From: Mycolicibacterium porcinum
Lineage (GTDB): Bacteria > Actinomycetota > Actinomycetes > Mycobacteriales > Mycobacteriaceae
Direction of reading: 5' to 3'
Assembly (NCBI GenBank): GCA_002086835.1
Contig: MVIG01000008.1
Coordinates: 124,001 to 188,000 of the forward strand
Length of the DNA: 64,000 bases
A model generated the notes under the pieces. It saw nothing but the letters and a program-made list of their open reading frames with translations. It searched no databases and was not told the origin of the DNA. How positions within the stretch are numbered: position 1 is the stretch's first letter; each line of letters begins with the position of its first letter. The position numbers were made by a program, and so were the translations under genes. Positions 36,313-45,391 of this stretch are shown piece after piece.

Positions 36313-37281
36313 GTGATCACATACGCCGCCGCCCGCATCGGCCAGTCGCTCCTGGTACTGCTGCTGGCTTTCACCGTCATCTTCTGGGGTGTGAGCATCC
36401 TGCCCACCGATCCGGTGTCGATATTCGTCGCGAAAGGCGACGGATACTTCAACCCCGACATCGTCGCGCAGGTCAAGGAGTTCTACGGCTACGACCGGCC
36501 GGTCTACGTACAGTACTTCGCGCAGCTCGATCAGCTGCTGCACGGCCAGTTCGGGTTCTCGCTGTCCAGCGGCCAGTCGGTCACCGAGCGGATCGGCGGC
36601 GTGATCGGCGAAACGCTCAAGCTTGCCGCGACGGCGACCGTAATGGCGCTGGTGTTCGCGCTCGGGATTCTGCTGTTGTCCGCGACCACTCGCTTCGACG
36701 GGCTGCGGACCTTCATCCGCAGCATCCCTCCCTTGTTCAGCGCCGTTCCGACATTCTGGCTCGGGCTGGTCATCCTTCAGATCTTCTCGGTTCAACTCGG
36801 CTTGTTCTCGTTGTTCCCCGATGGATCGCCGGCCTCCCTTCTGGTTCCGGCGGTGGTCCTGGCGGTGCCGATCTCGGCACCGATCGCCCAGGTGTTGCTG
36901 AAGAATGCCGAAGCGACGCTCGCTCTTCCACACATCAATACCGCGCGCGCCAAGGGCGGCACCCCGGCCTGGGTGATTCGCAGACATGTGTTGAAGAACG
37001 CGGCCGGACCCGCACTGACAGTCACGGCGACCACCATCGGCGCTCTGCTGGGCGGTTCGGTGGTCACCGAGACGGTGTTCTCCCGGTCCGGGCTGGGCAC
37101 GGTGCTGCTGCAGGCGGTGTCCAACCAGGACATCTCCCTGATCCAGGGCCTCGTGTTGCTCACCACCTTCGTCATCGTCGGGGTGAACCTCCTGGTGGAC
37201 CTGATCTACCCGATCCTCGACCCCCGTGTCACCAAATCGCAGCGACAGGGATTCAACACCCGGTTGGGCAGGTTCGCGTGA
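36313..37281 (+). CDS. DppB/OppB-like ABC permease, second module
   Basis: 322 residues with six membrane segments; YAAARIGQSLLVLLLAFTVI at the N-terminus and LVDLIYPILDPRV at the C-terminus are DppB-like. The GTG start is 20 bp after the binding-protein stop. The gene overlaps the next permease start by 4 bp. Confidence 0.91.
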   Translation: MITYAAARIGQSLLVLLLAFTVIFWGVSILPTDPVSIFVAKGDGYFNPDIVAQVKEFYGYDRPVYVQYFAQLDQLLHGQFGFSLSSGQSVTERIGGVIGETLKLAATATVMALVFALGILLLSATTRFDGLRTFIRSIPPLFSAVPTFWLGLVILQIFSVQLGLFSLFPDGSPASLLVPAVVLAVPISAPIAQVLLKNAEATLALPHINTARAKGGTPAWVIRRHVLKNAAGPALTVTATTIGALLGGSVVTETVFSRSGLGTVLLQAVSNQDISLIQGLVLLTTFVIVGVNLLVDLIYPILDPRVTKSQRQGFNTRLGRFA

Positions 37282-38150
37282 CTGCCGATGTGTCGTCTCG
37301 CCCGCAGACGCTCCGACCGAAAGCCCTGTCGGCCAAGTGCATCTCAGCGATCACGTCGGCACCATGGTCGGTGCGGATATCAGGCGCGATACTGATTCTC
37401 GTCGCCGCATGGGCCATCGCCCCGGGACTGTTCACCAGCCGGGACCCACTCAACGGCAACCGGCTGGACAAATTCCAACCACCCAGCTTGGCGCACTGGT
37501 TCGGCACCGACCACCTCGGCCGGGATGTGCTGACCCGCGTCATCTATGGCACCTCGCACACGATCCTCACCGCGGGCCTGGCGGTGACCGTCGGCCTGGT
37601 TCTCGGCAGCGTCGTCGGCATCATCGCGGGTGTCGCGGGTCCGTTCGCGGACGCCGTCGGGATGCGGTTCAGCGACGTGCTACTGGCACTGCCCGGGTTC
37701 CTGGTCTCGGTGTGGATCGTCACCGCCTACGGCGCGGGCCCACTGTCTGTGGGCATCGGTGTCGGCATCGGCTCGATCGCCATATTCGCCAGGGTGTTTC
37801 GCGCCGAGGTGATGCGAGTACGGGCACTCGACTACGTGGAAGCAGCGTTCCTTTCCGGTGAGGGCCGATGGTCGGTGATCCGGCGCCACATCGTGCCCAA
37901 CGCCGTCGGTGCGGTGGTGGCGCTGGCCGTCATCGACCTGAGTGCCGCGATTCTCGCGATCTCGGCGCTGGGCTACCTCGGCTACAGCGCCCCGCCGCCC
38001 ACACCCGAGTGGGGCCTACTGGTCGCCGAGGGACGCAGCTATCTGGCGACAGCCTGGTGGCTGACGTCCCTGCCGGGCGCGGTCATCCTCGTGGTCATCG
38101 TCGCCCTCGGCGTGGTCAGCCGGCGCGTACTGAAGTCCAACAACATCTGA
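37278..38150 (+). CDS. DppC/OppC-like ABC permease, second module
   Basis: 290 residues with the DppC hallmarks WFGTDHLGRDVLTRVIYGT and ALGYLGYSAPPPTPEWG. About five or six membrane segments follow a short cytoplasmic N-terminus. GTG start in a 4-bp overlap with the DppB-like gene. Collinear with the gene at 29523. Confidence 0.91.
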   Translation: MTADVSSRPQTLRPKALSAKCISAITSAPWSVRISGAILILVAAWAIAPGLFTSRDPLNGNRLDKFQPPSLAHWFGTDHLGRDVLTRVIYGTSHTILTAGLAVTVGLVLGSVVGIIAGVAGPFADAVGMRFSDVLLALPGFLVSVWIVTAYGAGPLSVGIGVGIGSIAIFARVFRAEVMRVRALDYVEAAFLSGEGRWSVIRRHIVPNAVGAVVALAVIDLSAAILAISALGYLGYSAPPPTPEWGLLVAEGRSYLATAWWLTSLPGAVILVVIVALGVVSRRVLKSNNI

Positions 38151-38165
38151 CCAGGAGCATCCTCC

Positions 38166-39791
38166 ATGTCCGAACCCCTGCTCGAATTGTCCGACCTCAC
38201 AGTGACGTATCCGCGCGAGGCCGCTGCCGCCGAACCCAAGGTCGCCCTCGACCGGATAAGCCTGACCTTGTCCGCGGGAGAGTTCGTCGCGGTCGTCGGC
38301 GAATCCGGTTCGGGTAAGACGACACTGGCCAACACAGTGATCGGGTTGCTACCCGCCGCGGCGACCGTCACCGCCGCACGGCTCGCACTCCGCGGCACCA
38401 GTACCCTCGGCCTGACCGAACGTGAGTGGAGCCGCATCCGGGGCACCACCGTCGGCTTGGTTCCCCAGGACCCCGGAGCGTCACTGAACCCGGTGCGCAC
38501 CATCGGATCTCAGCTCGGCGAGATCTTCGACCTCAAGGGCGAGAAGCTCAGCCGGCGCGAGCGCAGGCAGCGCTGCATCGAGTTGCTCGAGCAGGTGGAG
38601 ATCGACCATCCCGAACGTCGCCTCAACCAGTACCCCGGGGAACTCTCGGGCGGAATGCGTCAACGGGTGCTCATCGCGATCGCGTTCGGGCTCAACCCCG
38701 AACTGCTTGTGGCCGACGAACCCACCTCGGCCCTCGACGTGACGGTGCAGAGCCAGATCCTGCGGGTGTTCGACCGGCTGGTGGCCGAACACGGCACCAC
38801 CGTCCTGTTCGTCACCCACGACATCGGCGTTGCCACCGACCACGCGTCACGGGTGGTGGTGATGCGCGCCGGCACCATCGTCGAGGACGCCCCGGTCGAC
38901 GACATCATCGACCGGCCCGAGTCGGACTACACGGCCACCCTGATGCGCAGGAACGCCGCAGTGCAGCGCCGACCCGTGGCAGCCGACCCGGCGGCGGCCG
39001 AGGAGGTCATTCGCGTCACCAATGCGTCCAAGGAGTTCCGGATCAGCCGCCGCCACCGGCATACCGCAGTCGACGAGGTGAGCCTGGTGGTCCGTCGTGG
39101 CGAGACGGTGGCGCTGGTCGGCGAGTCGGGATCGGGCAAGACGACGACCGCCAAGTTGATCATCGGCCTGACCAGACCCACGCGCGGATCCATCGAGGTT
39201 CTGGGCCACGACGTGACCAAACTCGATCACCGAGCACGGCGATCACACTGGAAGAACATCCAATTCGTCTACCAGAACCCTGATTCCGCATTGGATCCGC
39301 GCTGGACAGTGCGTCAGATACTCGAAAGTCCCCTGCAGTCCTACCATCTGGCCGACGGCGCCGGCCGCGCGCAGCGGGTCGCCGAGGCGCTCGACAACGT
39401 CAACCTGACCCGCGAGAAACTCGAACGGCGCACCGCCGAACTCTCGGGCGGCGAACGTCAACGGGTGGCGATCGCCAGGGCACTGGTGGTGCAACCAGAG
39501 ATCATCGTGCTCGACGAGCCGCTGTCAGCACTCGATGTCGTGACCCAGGAACAGATCCTGCGCCTGCTGCTCGAACTGCAGGGCAATCTCGGGCTCACCT
39601 ACCTGTTCATCTCGCATGACCTGTCTGTGGTGCAGCAGTTGTCGCACCGTGTCGTCGTGCTGCGGTCAGGGCAGGTCGTGGAGAGCGGCGATACCGCGAC
39701 CGTGTTCACCGCACCCACTTCGCCTTACACCCGGGCCCTCATCGACGCGGTGCCGGGCCGTCGTCTCGCCAAGTTGGCGCTGGCCTCATGA
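38166..39791 (+). CDS. Fused DppD-DppF-type ABC ATPase, second module
   Basis: 541 residues, two ABC domains: Walker [10 protein letters not shown], signature LSGGM, Walker [13 protein letters not shown] in the first; [17 protein letters not shown] and [12 protein letters not shown] in the second. Same fusion as the protein at 30381, so the fusion predates the duplication of the module. The ATG follows CAGGAG. The next gene begins 35 bp downstream. Confidence 0.93.
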   Translation: MSEPLLELSDLTVTYPREAAAAEPKVALDRISLTLSAGEFVAVVGESGSGKTTLANTVIGLLPAAATVTAARLALRGTSTLGLTEREWSRIRGTTVGLVPQDPGASLNPVRTIGSQLGEIFDLKGEKLSRRERRQRCIELLEQVEIDHPERRLNQYPGELSGGMRQRVLIAIAFGLNPELLVADEPTSALDVTVQSQILRVFDRLVAEHGTTVLFVTHDIGVATDHASRVVVMRAGTIVEDAPVDDIIDRPESDYTATLMRRNAAVQRRPVAADPAAAEEVIRVTNASKEFRISRRHRHTAVDEVSLVVRRGETVALVGESGSGKTTTAKLIIGLTRPTRGSIEVLGHDVTKLDHRARRSHWKNIQFVYQNPDSALDPRWTVRQILESPLQSYHLADGAGRAQRVAEALDNVNLTREKLERRTAELSGGERQRVAIARALVVQPEIIVLDEPLSALDVVTQEQILRLLLELQGNLGLTYLFISHDLSVVQQLSHRVVVLRSGQVVESGDTATVFTAPTSPYTRALIDAVPGRRLAKLALAS

Positions 39792-39825
39792 GAAGGCGCA
39801 GCCGTATGACAGTCCACCTCGGCCG

Positions 39826-41121
39826 ATGACCGAACCCGGACATCTCCACCTCAACCTCAACCTGCTGGCCACCGGTCGTCACGACCATGCCTGGCGGTCA
39901 CAGGCCGACGTCATCGACCCCGTCGACATCTCGCACTATCGCGAGATCGCCCGCATCGCCGAGCGTGGGCTGTTCGACTCGCTGTTCCTCGCCGACAGTC
40001 TGGCGCTGGAGGGCGAGGCCTACCGCCGGCCGTGGCGCGCATTCGACCCGATCGTCTTGTTCACCGCGCTGTCCCAGGCCACCGAGCGCATCGGGTTGAT
40101 CGCCACCGTGAACGCACTGTTCACCGAGCCGTTCACGATCGCGCGTCAAGTGTCGAGTCTGGACCACATCAGTGGCGGACGGGCCGGCTGGAATATCGTC
40201 ACCAGCCTGAATCCCGCCGCGCAGGCGAACTATTCACAGGTCGCCGCGATAGGCCACGACGACCGCTACCGCAAGGCACAAGAGGCTGTCCAGGTGGTGC
40301 ACGCCTTGTGGGAAAGCTTCGAACCCGGCGCCGTGCGCCGCGATCCGCTGGCAGGCATCTATCTGGACGCCGACAAGGTGCACACGATCGACCACACGGG
40401 AGAGTTCTTCTCGGTCACCGGCCCGTTCGTGCTTCCGCGGACGCCCCAGGGCCGTCCGGTCATCGTGCAAGCCGGCGACTCCGAACAGTTGCGGGCCATG
40501 GCCGGTCAATGGGCCGACGCGATCTTCACAGTCCAGCAAGACATCCGGTCAGCACGCCAGTTCGCCAGGGACGCCAAGCGGCGTGCGCGCAGGAACGGCC
40601 GCTGCGCCGCAGACCTGAAGATTCTGCCCGGGCTGTTCGTGGTGACAGCCGGTACGGAAGCCGAAGCGCTGGCCCGCAAAGCCGAGATCGACGCCCACGT
40701 CGATCTGGCCTCCGAACGCGAGCTACTGGCTCAACGCATCGGAGCAGACCCGGAGATGTTGATTCTGGACAAACCCGTTCCCGTCGCTGTCCTCGCTGCT
40801 CCACGCGCGGCCAGATCGGTCAGTCCCGCGTTCGCCAAAGCTCTTGTCGCGCAATCGCAGAATGAGAACTTGACGGTACGCGACCTGTTGACCCGAAATC
40901 CGGGCGGGCATCGCTATCTGGTGGGATCACCCGAATCCATCGCAGACAACCTGGAGCTGTGGTTCCGTGAGCGCGCCGCCGACGGATTCAACCTGAACAT
41001 CGATCGGCTACCGGACGGACTGACGGCGTTCGTCGACCATGTAGTACCGATCCTGCAGCGGCGCGGCATTTTTCGCCGCGAGTACACCGGAGCGACGTTG
41101 CGCGACCATCTGGCAGAGTGA
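39826..41121 (+). CDS. NtaA/SnaA-type flavin-dependent monooxygenase
   Basis: 431 residues: LHLNLNLLATGRHDHAW, AERGLFDSLFLADSLALEG, LDHISGGRAGWNIVTSLNP near residue 120, and a GSPESIADNLELWF...DGFNLNID block. It is similar in outline to the first enzyme of the cluster (360). The ATG at 39826 starts at the conserved N-terminus; the in-frame region upstream is read-through of the ATPase gene. It closes the second peptide-importer module. Confidence 0.86.
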   Translation: MTEPGHLHLNLNLLATGRHDHAWRSQADVIDPVDISHYREIARIAERGLFDSLFLADSLALEGEAYRRPWRAFDPIVLFTALSQATERIGLIATVNALFTEPFTIARQVSSLDHISGGRAGWNIVTSLNPAAQANYSQVAAIGHDDRYRKAQEAVQVVHALWESFEPGAVRRDPLAGIYLDADKVHTIDHTGEFFSVTGPFVLPRTPQGRPVIVQAGDSEQLRAMAGQWADAIFTVQQDIRSARQFARDAKRRARRNGRCAADLKILPGLFVVTAGTEAEALARKAEIDAHVDLASERELLAQRIGADPEMLILDKPVPVAVLAAPRAARSVSPAFAKALVAQSQNENLTVRDLLTRNPGGHRYLVGSPESIADNLELWFRERAADGFNLNIDRLPDGLTAFVDHVVPILQRRGIFRREYTGATLRDHLAE

Positions 41122-41170
41122 AGTCAAAGACACTGCATCACAATGTGGTTTCACGCTGAGTGAGGTAAAC

Positions 41171-41187
41171 GATTGATCCCGGCGGCG
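41171..41187 (+). promoter_or_regulatory. Half-copy of the candidate shared operator
   Basis: GATTGATCCCGGCGGCG matches GATTGATCCGGGCGGTG at 284-300 at 15 of 17 positions and lies 22 bp upstream of the ATG at 41210. Only the second half of the longer element is present here. Confidence 0.35.
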
Positions 41188-41209
41188 CACCGTTTCTAGG
41201 GTGGGCACC

Positions 41210-42619
41210 ATGACCCGTCCGCGGCTGATCCTCAATGCGTTCACCATGAACACCGCCACTCACGTCTCCTACGGGTCGTGGCGAAACCCAGAGACTCGCA
41301 GCGTCGAATTCGATCAGCTCGACGTCTGGGTCGAGCTGGTCCGGTTACTCGAACGGGGCAAGTTCGACTCGGTGTTCTTCGCCGACGTCGTCGGCCTTTA
41401 CGACGACTACCGCGGCGGGTGGGACACCTATCTGCGCGAAGGCCTACAGATCCCCAACCACGATCCGTCTGCGATCGTCTCAGCCCTGGCGCTGTCCACC
41501 GAACACCTCGGCCTGGTGATCACGAGTTCGGTACTGCAAGACCATCCGTTCTCATTCGCCCGCAAGATCTCCACGCTGGATCACGCGTCGAAGGGACGCA
41601 TCGGCTGGAACGTCGTCACCAGCGCGCTGCAGAACTCGGCGCGCAATTTCGGGCTGACCGAACGCGAGGAACACGACGAGCGCTACCAGTGGGCCGAGGA
41701 GTACACCGAGGTCGTCTACAAGCTGTGGGAAGGCTCGTGGGAGGACGGCGCGCTCGTGCGCGACCGGCAGCGCGGAATCCACGCCGATCCCGACAAGGTG
41801 CACAAGATTCATCACGCCGGCAAGCGCTACCGGGTGGAGGGACCGCACCTGAGCTTCCCTTCGCCGCAACGCACGCCGGTGATCTTCCAGGCCGGCACCT
41901 CCACAGCGGGAAGGGCATTCGCCGCCCGTCACGCCGAGGGGGTGTTCATCAACGCGGCCTCACCCAAAGGCGCCGGGGTGGTCATCGATGACACCCGCGA
42001 CCGTGCTGTGGCGGCGGGACGCCGGCGGGAGGACATCAAGTTCTTCCAGGGCCTGTCCTTCGTGGTCGGGTCCACCGAGGCCGAGGCGCGGGCGCGGGCT
42101 GCGGAGCTCGACGAATACCTGAGCGTCGACGGTCTGATCGCGCACCGCAGTGGCGGCATCGGCGTGGATCTGGGCGGACTGGACCATCACACCCCGATCG
42201 GCGATCTGGCCGCCACCGTGCAGGGCACTCGCAGCACCATCGAGGCGCTCATCGCCGCGGCTCCCCCTGGCACCAACCCGACCATCGCCGACCTGGTCCG
42301 CCAGCAACAGGAATCCACCCGGATCGTCGGCACTCCCGAGCAGATCGCCGATGCACTCGAAGAGTGGCAGGACGCCGGGGTCGACGGGGTCAACATCCGC
42401 TACATCACCACGCCGGGCAGCTTCGAGGAGTTCATCGACCACGTGGTGCCCGAGCTGCAGGCCCGTGGCCTGGCTCAGACCGAGTACGCCCCGGGAACAT
42501 TGCGGGACAAGCTCTTCGGCGAAGGCCCCGCCCTACCAGGGCGGCATCCGGCCCGGCATTGGCGGGGCAAGTTCGGCCCGGCCCAGGCGGGTACGTCGTC
42601 ACACACGGTCAGCGCGTAG
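41210..42619 (+). CDS. NtaA/SnaA-type flavin-dependent monooxygenase
   Basis: 469 residues, slightly long for the branch. LILNAFTMNTATHVSYGSW, LERGKFDSVFFADVVGLYD, LDHASKGRIGWNVVTSALQ near residue 125, and a late IVGTPEQIADALEEWQDAGV. The SYGSW motif and the DDYRGGWDTYLREGLQIPNHDP segment place it in the SnaA/NtaA subgroup rather than DszA. The ATG at 41210 is preferred over a GTG three codons earlier. The C-terminal 30 residues are basic and low complexity. Its last 21 bp overlap the end of the convergent P450 gene. Confidence 0.86.
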   Translation: MTRPRLILNAFTMNTATHVSYGSWRNPETRSVEFDQLDVWVELVRLLERGKFDSVFFADVVGLYDDYRGGWDTYLREGLQIPNHDPSAIVSALALSTEHLGLVITSSVLQDHPFSFARKISTLDHASKGRIGWNVVTSALQNSARNFGLTEREEHDERYQWAEEYTEVVYKLWEGSWEDGALVRDRQRGIHADPDKVHKIHHAGKRYRVEGPHLSFPSPQRTPVIFQAGTSTAGRAFAARHAEGVFINAASPKGAGVVIDDTRDRAVAAGRRREDIKFFQGLSFVVGSTEAEARARAAELDEYLSVDGLIAHRSGGIGVDLGGLDHHTPIGDLAATVQGTRSTIEALIAAAPPGTNPTIADLVRQQQESTRIVGTPEQIADALEEWQDAGVDGVNIRYITTPGSFEEFIDHVVPELQARGLAQTEYAPGTLRDKLFGEGPALPGRHPARHWRGKFGPAQAGTSSHTVSA

Positions 42620-43915
42620 TCCTGGTGTCCACGCAACCGGCAGGTGTTTGACGCCGTGCACGAACGCCGACCGCAAGATGGCGGGCTCCCCGATCGCCAC
42701 GATGTCGGGCACCTGGCGACGCAGCTCGTCGAAGGCCACCCGGATCTCCCGACGGGCGAGATTGGCGCCCAGACAGAAATGCACTCCGCCGCCACCATAT
42801 CCGACATGCGGATTGGGGTCTCGCGACACATCGAACCGCCATGGGTCGGCGAAGGTCTGCTCGTCACGGTTGGCCGAGTTGTACCACATGGAGACCTTGT
42901 CGCCCGCCTTCATCTGAACGCCGCTGCGCTCCACGTCCTGGGTCAGCGTGCGCCGCATGAAGATGATCGGTGATGCCCATCGCACGATCTCCTCGACGGC
43001 CGTCGGCGATACCGCGTCGAAGTCGCTCCACCACCTGGCCCGTTCGTCGGGATAGCGGCTCAGGGCCACCATGCCGTGGCTGATCGCGTTGCGGGTCGTG
43101 TCATTGCCCGCCGCCGTCAACAAGATGAAGAACGACGCGATCTCGTTGGACGACAATCGTTCTCCGTCGACTTCGGCCTCGATGAGACTGGTCGTCAGGT
43201 CGTCGCCGGGATGCTCGCGGCGTTGTTGAGCCAAGGCGACACCGTAACCGGCCAGTTCGGTGGCCACCCGCAGATAGTCGCCGAATTCTTCGGTGGACAC
43301 CTCGTCGTCGCCGGCGCCCATGATGACCGAGGTCCAGTGGAAGAGCTTGGCGCGATCTTCTTCCGGGATACCCATCATGTCGCAGATGATCTGCAGTGGC
43401 AGCGGAGAGGCCACCTCCTCGACGAAGTCCGCGGTGCCATCCGGATGTGCATCGACCATCTCCGCCACCAGGCGATGCGCCCGGTCCCGCACACTCTGCT
43501 CGATGCGTGCGATCACCTTGGGCGTGAAAGCCCGGTTGACGATGCACCGCAGCCGGGTGTGGCGGGGATCGTCCAGCGTGATCATCGATCCGAAGAATTC
43601 GGCGATCTCGGCGGGAACGTCATTGAGCGTTGTGCTGGTCGGGCTGGAACTGAACAGCTCGGGGTGCCGACTGGCGAAGTGCACGTCGTCGTAGCGGGTC
43701 ATCGCCCAGTGTCCGGAGCCGCCGGGGAAGCCGGCGAACTCGGCCACCTCGAAGAACGAGAGCGGGGCGTCGCGACGCAGGGTGGCGAAGGCCCCATCAC
43801 GCAGATCGTCGTCAAGCCCCCAGAAGTCGAGCGACCCCAGGTCGATCTCGGCGATCGGCACCGACGGTGGCGCTGTGCCGTTGGTGCGGTGGGCGATGCC
43901 GGTAATCGTTGTCAT
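42599..43915 (-). CDS. Cytochrome P450
   Basis: 438 residues with all P450 landmarks: I-helix AGNDTT (about 269-274), ExxR as EIVR (309-312), and the heme-binding loop GGGGVHFCLGANLARRE with Cys381 as thiolate ligand. It is a soluble bacterial class I enzyme needing ferredoxin and a reductase from elsewhere. The style resembles mycobacterial CYP124/125/142-type lipid and steroid oxidases, but I do not assign a CYP number. The ATG at 43915 fits the family N-terminus. Its 3' end overlaps the convergent LLM gene by 21 bp. Confidence 0.93.
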   Translation of the reverse strand: MTTITGIAHRTNGTAPPSVPIAEIDLGSLDFWGLDDDLRDGAFATLRRDAPLSFFEVAEFAGFPGGSGHWAMTRYDDVHFASRHPELFSSSPTSTTLNDVPAEIAEFFGSMITLDDPRHTRLRCIVNRAFTPKVIARIEQSVRDRAHRLVAEMVDAHPDGTADFVEEVASPLPLQIICDMMGIPEEDRAKLFHWTSVIMGAGDDEVSTEEFGDYLRVATELAGYGVALAQQRREHPGDDLTTSLIEAEVDGERLSSNEIASFFILLTAAGNDTTRNAISHGMVALSRYPDERARWWSDFDAVSPTAVEEIVRWASPIIFMRRTLTQDVERSGVQMKAGDKVSMWYNSANRDEQTFADPWRFDVSRDPNPHVGYGGGGVHFCLGANLARREIRVAFDELRRQVPDIVAIGEPAILRSAFVHGVKHLPVAWTPGLRADRV

Positions 43916-44033
43916 CGTGGTCCTCCCCGCGCTCTCGCGACGCACACCACCCGACATCGGCATCGCCGCACTCTCCGCAGTGTGACACCCCTCACCGCCA
44001 CGGTCCAGCATTGTGACCCCAATCGTGCTGCGG

Positions 44034-44903
44034 CTATTGGCGTTCGCAAGCACTCCGCCAGGCGTCAGCGATCTCGTCGCTGGTCGTCAGCCACGCGTCC
44101 GGCTGTGCGGACAGATACTCCAGAACCTGGTCGAAGTACCTGTGCCGGAAGGGCTGCCCGATCACGAACGGGTGCAATGCCAGCGTCATCACCCGGCCGC
44201 CCGCGGACGAATCTGTCCGCAGCTGCTCGTACTGGTCGATCACCATCTGCACGAATTCGCTTCCGGTGAAACCTTTCCCGAAGATCAGCAGGTCGTTGAG
44301 TTCCACCGAGTACGGCACGCTGAGCATGCCCGGGACGGTCAGCGGATATGGCTGGTCATCGTTGGTCCAATCGAGGACATAGTGAAAACCGAGTTCGGCC
44401 AACAGTTCCGGGGTGTGAGCGGTTTCGGTGAGACCCGGCCCCATCCAACCGCGCGGACGCCGGCCGGTCGCCTCGGCGATATCGTCGGCGATCTCGGCGA
44501 GAAACCGCCGTTCCTCGTCGACGGTGAACCCGGTGTGCAGGATCGAGTTGGTCCGTCCGTGCGCCAACCAGGTCCAGTCGCGTTCCACCCCGGCCGCCAC
44601 GATCTGCGGATGGTGCTCGATGACGGCCGAATTCAACAGCACGCTGGGACGGATGCCGTGCCGGTCGAGCGCCTCGATCGTGCGCCAAATCCCCACTCGG
44701 GCACCGTAATCGCGCCACCCGTAGTTGAGCGCGTCGGGGATAAGATCCGCGGTCCCCGGCCAGATACTGGTCGAGGGCCGATCGGCGAGGAAATGCTCGA
44801 CGTTGAGCCCGAGGTACACCGCGACTCGCGCACCCCCGGGCCAATGGATCGGTTCGCGGTCGATGATCGGGCTGTAGGTGAAAGGCGGCTGGAACGTGGT
44901 CAT
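44034..44903 (-). CDS. Polysaccharide deacetylase family protein (PuuE-like)
   Basis: 289 residues of the NodB/polysaccharide deacetylase fold: HWPGGARVAVYLGLNVEHF near the N-terminus, ALDRHGIRPSVLLNSAVIEHHP, GRRPRGWMGPGLTETAHTP, and a C-terminal TLALHPFVIGQPFRHRYF. This arrangement is close to PuuE-type cofactor-independent allantoinases and related amidohydrolases, not chitin deacetylases. No signal peptide, so cytoplasmic. It is divergent from a MerR gene whose product probably controls it through the spaced promoter at 44906-44941. Confidence 0.8.
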   Translation of the reverse strand: MTTFQPPFTYSPIIDREPIHWPGGARVAVYLGLNVEHFLADRPSTSIWPGTADLIPDALNYGWRDYGARVGIWRTIEALDRHGIRPSVLLNSAVIEHHPQIVAAGVERDWTWLAHGRTNSILHTGFTVDEERRFLAEIADDIAEATGRRPRGWMGPGLTETAHTPELLAELGFHYVLDWTNDDQPYPLTVPGMLSVPYSVELNDLLIFGKGFTGSEFVQMVIDQYEQLRTDSSAGGRVMTLALHPFVIGQPFRHRYFDQVLEYLSAQPDAWLTTSDEIADAWRSACERQ

Positions 44904-44905
44904 GA

Positions 44906-44941
44906 CGAACGGTACGAGCTGACACCAATGTCAGGGTCAAG
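44906..44941 (-). promoter_or_regulatory. MerR-type promoter of the deacetylase gene
   Basis: On the minus strand a TTGACC -35 box is followed, after a long spacer of 19-20 bp, by TACCGT, which fits TANNNT. Inside the spacer is a perfect inverted repeat CTGACA-TTGG-TGTCAG (44919-44934). An operator in an overlong spacer is the hallmark of MerR-activated promoters. The MerR gene starts 22 bp away on the other strand. Confidence 0.7.
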
Positions 44942-44962
44942 TCGCGCCGGTATAACTGACAT

Positions 44963-45328
44963 ATGCGTATAGGCGAACTTGCCCGCCGCACCGGGGTCAG
45001 CCAGCGGTCGCTGCGCTACTACGAAGAGCAGGGACTCTTGACCTCCGACCGCACGCCCGGTGGGCAACGCGAATATCCGGAGAAGGCCGTGGACCGGGTG
45101 ATCCGCATTCAGGAGCTGTACGCCGCCGGGCTGCACAGCCGCACCATCTCGTCGCTGCTGCCCTGTATGCGCGACGCCGACGGCGGCCCGGCACCGCAGG
45201 CCACCCCCCGGCTGCTCACGGAGCTTTCCGCCGAACGTGACCGGATCGAGCGGGCCATCCGGGAGCTGGCCACCTCACGCGAGATTCTCGACGGCGTGAT
45301 CGACGCCGCGTCTCAACAACGCGTGTAA
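44963..45328 (+). CDS. MerR family transcriptional regulator
   Basis: 121 residues: winged-helix MRIGELARRTGVSQRSLRYY at the N-terminus, then EEQGLLTSDRTPGGQREYPE, then a dimerisation helix from about residue 80. There is a single Cys (LLPCMRD) near residue 67 and no clear metal-binding C-terminal loop, so it is probably not a metal sensor. It likely controls the divergent deacetylase gene and itself. Confidence 0.88.
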   Translation: MRIGELARRTGVSQRSLRYYEEQGLLTSDRTPGGQREYPEKAVDRVIRIQELYAAGLHSRTISSLLPCMRDADGGPAPQATPRLLTELSAERDRIERAIRELATSREILDGVIDAASQQRV

Positions 45329-45391
45329 CGCTCGGCCATCCAACGGGCACTGAGTTCGGTAACCATCACTCCGAACTCAAAGGAACCGCTC

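Noticed and set aside
43076..44269. 397-codon plus-strand frame
   Set aside because: It is antisense to the P450 gene and part of the deacetylase gene; no start signal or domain.
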